Of a DNA stretch of 64,000 nucleotides, positions 62,778 to 64,000 are shown in pieces. Source of the stretch: Phycomyces nitens (taxonomy: Eukaryota; Mucoromycota; Mucoromycetes; Mucorales; Phycomycetaceae). The translations under genes were made by a program, and so were the position numbers. Below the pieces are notes generated by a model. It was not told the DNA's origin. It was given only the letters and a program-made list of their open reading frames with translations, and ran no database searches. The stretch is from NCBI GenBank assembly GCA_022702545.1, contig JAHRBC010000003.1, forward strand, positions 4,898,001 through 4,962,000, in the 5' to 3' direction. Numbering within the stretch: the first letter of the stretch is position 1; the number at the start of each line of letters is the position of its first letter.

Positions 62778-64000
62778 GGTTGCAGTAGTAAAGAAAGAAA
62801 AAGAATTGCAGAGTTGGCTTTATAGCTTTTTTTTTTTTTAAAAAAAAAGAGAGAACCAAAGCAAAGTATCTAGAAAACAAGGTTAACAAGCACGAGTATA
62901 TAAAATAATAATATTAATAGTAGTCGACTCTGCGGCTGGATATCAGTAAAGACAGGATAGAAATAAAATCAAGGGGCTGGAAAGCAAATAATCATTCTTG
63001 TGCCACTGACTATCGTTATATTTGCTTGGGCGAATTAATTGGATTGACATTAAGAAGTATGTGTTGACACCCTTTTTTAAGATAGAGGCTCAAAGGTCTT
63101 TATTTTTGTGTAAAAGATGACTATTAATAACAATATGGCTAGTGCAAAGGACACTGAATATCCAGGTTATAAATCTGGGTCTATTCTATACAAGGTTATT
63201 TTTGAAAAGGACATGTACATAGTGTCTGGACTTGTCGCCAGAGCACTGATCCAAATTAATAATACATGCTAGTAGGATCCAATACTACATGAATTCTATT
63301 AGGCCCGGTCCTTGGACGTAGATCAATCAGTTATACCCCCACCACAAGGGATTAAGAACACCATTTTGCTACAATCATATATTAAATCCATTTTCTTAAA
63401 GACACACAAGAAATTCAAGTATCCATAACATGATGCTGTCAAGTATCCTTAAATGGGTTGACTGAATATATATGGTGCAACCAGACCATAGGAGGTATTG
63501 AACTGTCATTTTCTACTTGTGGGCTGTACGATAAGTAGCACCAGCACATTGATTTTAATGGATCGTCCAAAACGTATTATTTTGTCATTTTGAATTCAGT
63601 TGGTTCGATGTCTGTAACTCTGTGATCTCTTGGTTTTATTGGTTTTTCCTATCTATCTATCAAACAAAAAAAAAGATTCTTTTTTGTATCTATCGAATGT
63701 TGAATTTCATTTATCATCAGGTGTTTCTCAAGTATTCATGGACTATAATTTATTTATTTATTTGGGAGAGAACTGCCAAGTGAAAACATTTTATTGATTT
63801 GTCTATCTTGTGCTAAAGACCATCTATGGGTTATTGGCGCTCCTAAAGAAAAATAGAAAAATAGAAAAATATTCTTGTTTGCTTAAAATAGTTTTTATAC
63901 ATATACTTAAAACAGCTTATATTCACTGTACAAAATCGCAGATCAAATATATACCACGTGTAGAGATTTAATCAGTCAAGGCACACCTGTTATTTTTTTA
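62778..64000. promoter_or_regulatory. Upstream and intergenic region to window end
   Basis: No gene is seen. A T14-15/A9 block (about 62826-62850) lies about 50 bases upstream of the acidic-protein start codon. A (AATAG/AAAAAT)n-like run lies near 63848-63872. Confidence 0.45.

Overview
The window is nuclear DNA from an early-diverging filamentous fungus, most likely Mucoromycota (Mucorales-like). The evidence is an AT-rich background, many short spliceosomal introns (mostly 32-100 nt, GTAAG..(T/C)AG), and a typical fungal gene set: Rsp5, Met30, Vts1, MBF1, GSK-3, V-ATPase subunit H, eL19 and eL29. The species cannot be fixed from the sequence. There are no bacterial features, no CRISPR array, and I saw no tRNA or rRNA gene.

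Layout. 0-12 kb is a transposon graveyard: a decayed Helitron RepHel gene (0.4-4.1 kb, minus strand), a decayed and partly exon-like plus-strand stretch (5.4-8.0 kb), a CpG-rich tandem array of about 275-bp units that each carry a 39-nt intron-like segment (8.2-9.8 kb), and a Helitron-type N-terminal fragment (10.7-11.4 kb). 11.9-15.5 kb holds a small secreted protein, eL29 and Vts1. 15.6-20.2 kb is a decayed LINE lying next to the Vts1 start. 20.2-24.4 kb has no recognisable gene. 24.4-41.7 kb is a dense housekeeping block: Rsp5, Met30, a TBC Rab-GAP, MBF1, an LRR protein, eL19, a PTC7-type phosphatase, HYPK and malonyl-CoA decarboxylase. 41.7-48.8 kb is a second repeat island: a transposase fragment, an inverted repeat beside a frameshifted ORF, and a second decayed LINE of the same family. 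48.8-62.8 kb holds GSK-3, a CCDC43-like protein, an ANCHR/ZFYVE19-like protein, an ACC-synthase-like aminotransferase, V-ATPase subunit H and an acidic disordered protein. The rest is intergenic.

Gene structures were rebuilt by eye, requiring codon phase to be kept across each splice junction and family motifs to stay intact. Phase sums close exactly for Rsp5 (781 aa), GSK-3 (392 aa), malonyl-CoA decarboxylase (513 aa), V-ATPase H (373 aa) and the acidic protein (359 aa).

The genes form no single pathway. Recurring themes are protein turnover and signalling (two E3 ligases, GSK-3, PP2C), translation and nascent-chain handling (eL19, eL29, HYPK, MBF1), and membrane traffic (Rab-GAP, V-ATPase, ANCHR, Rsp5). 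The main oddities are the exon/mini-intron tandem array, an apparent excess of GC-AG introns (seven in six genes), a start codon split by an intron in eL19, stop-free 48-nt introns, and the acidic protein with four copies of a basic-aromatic motif.
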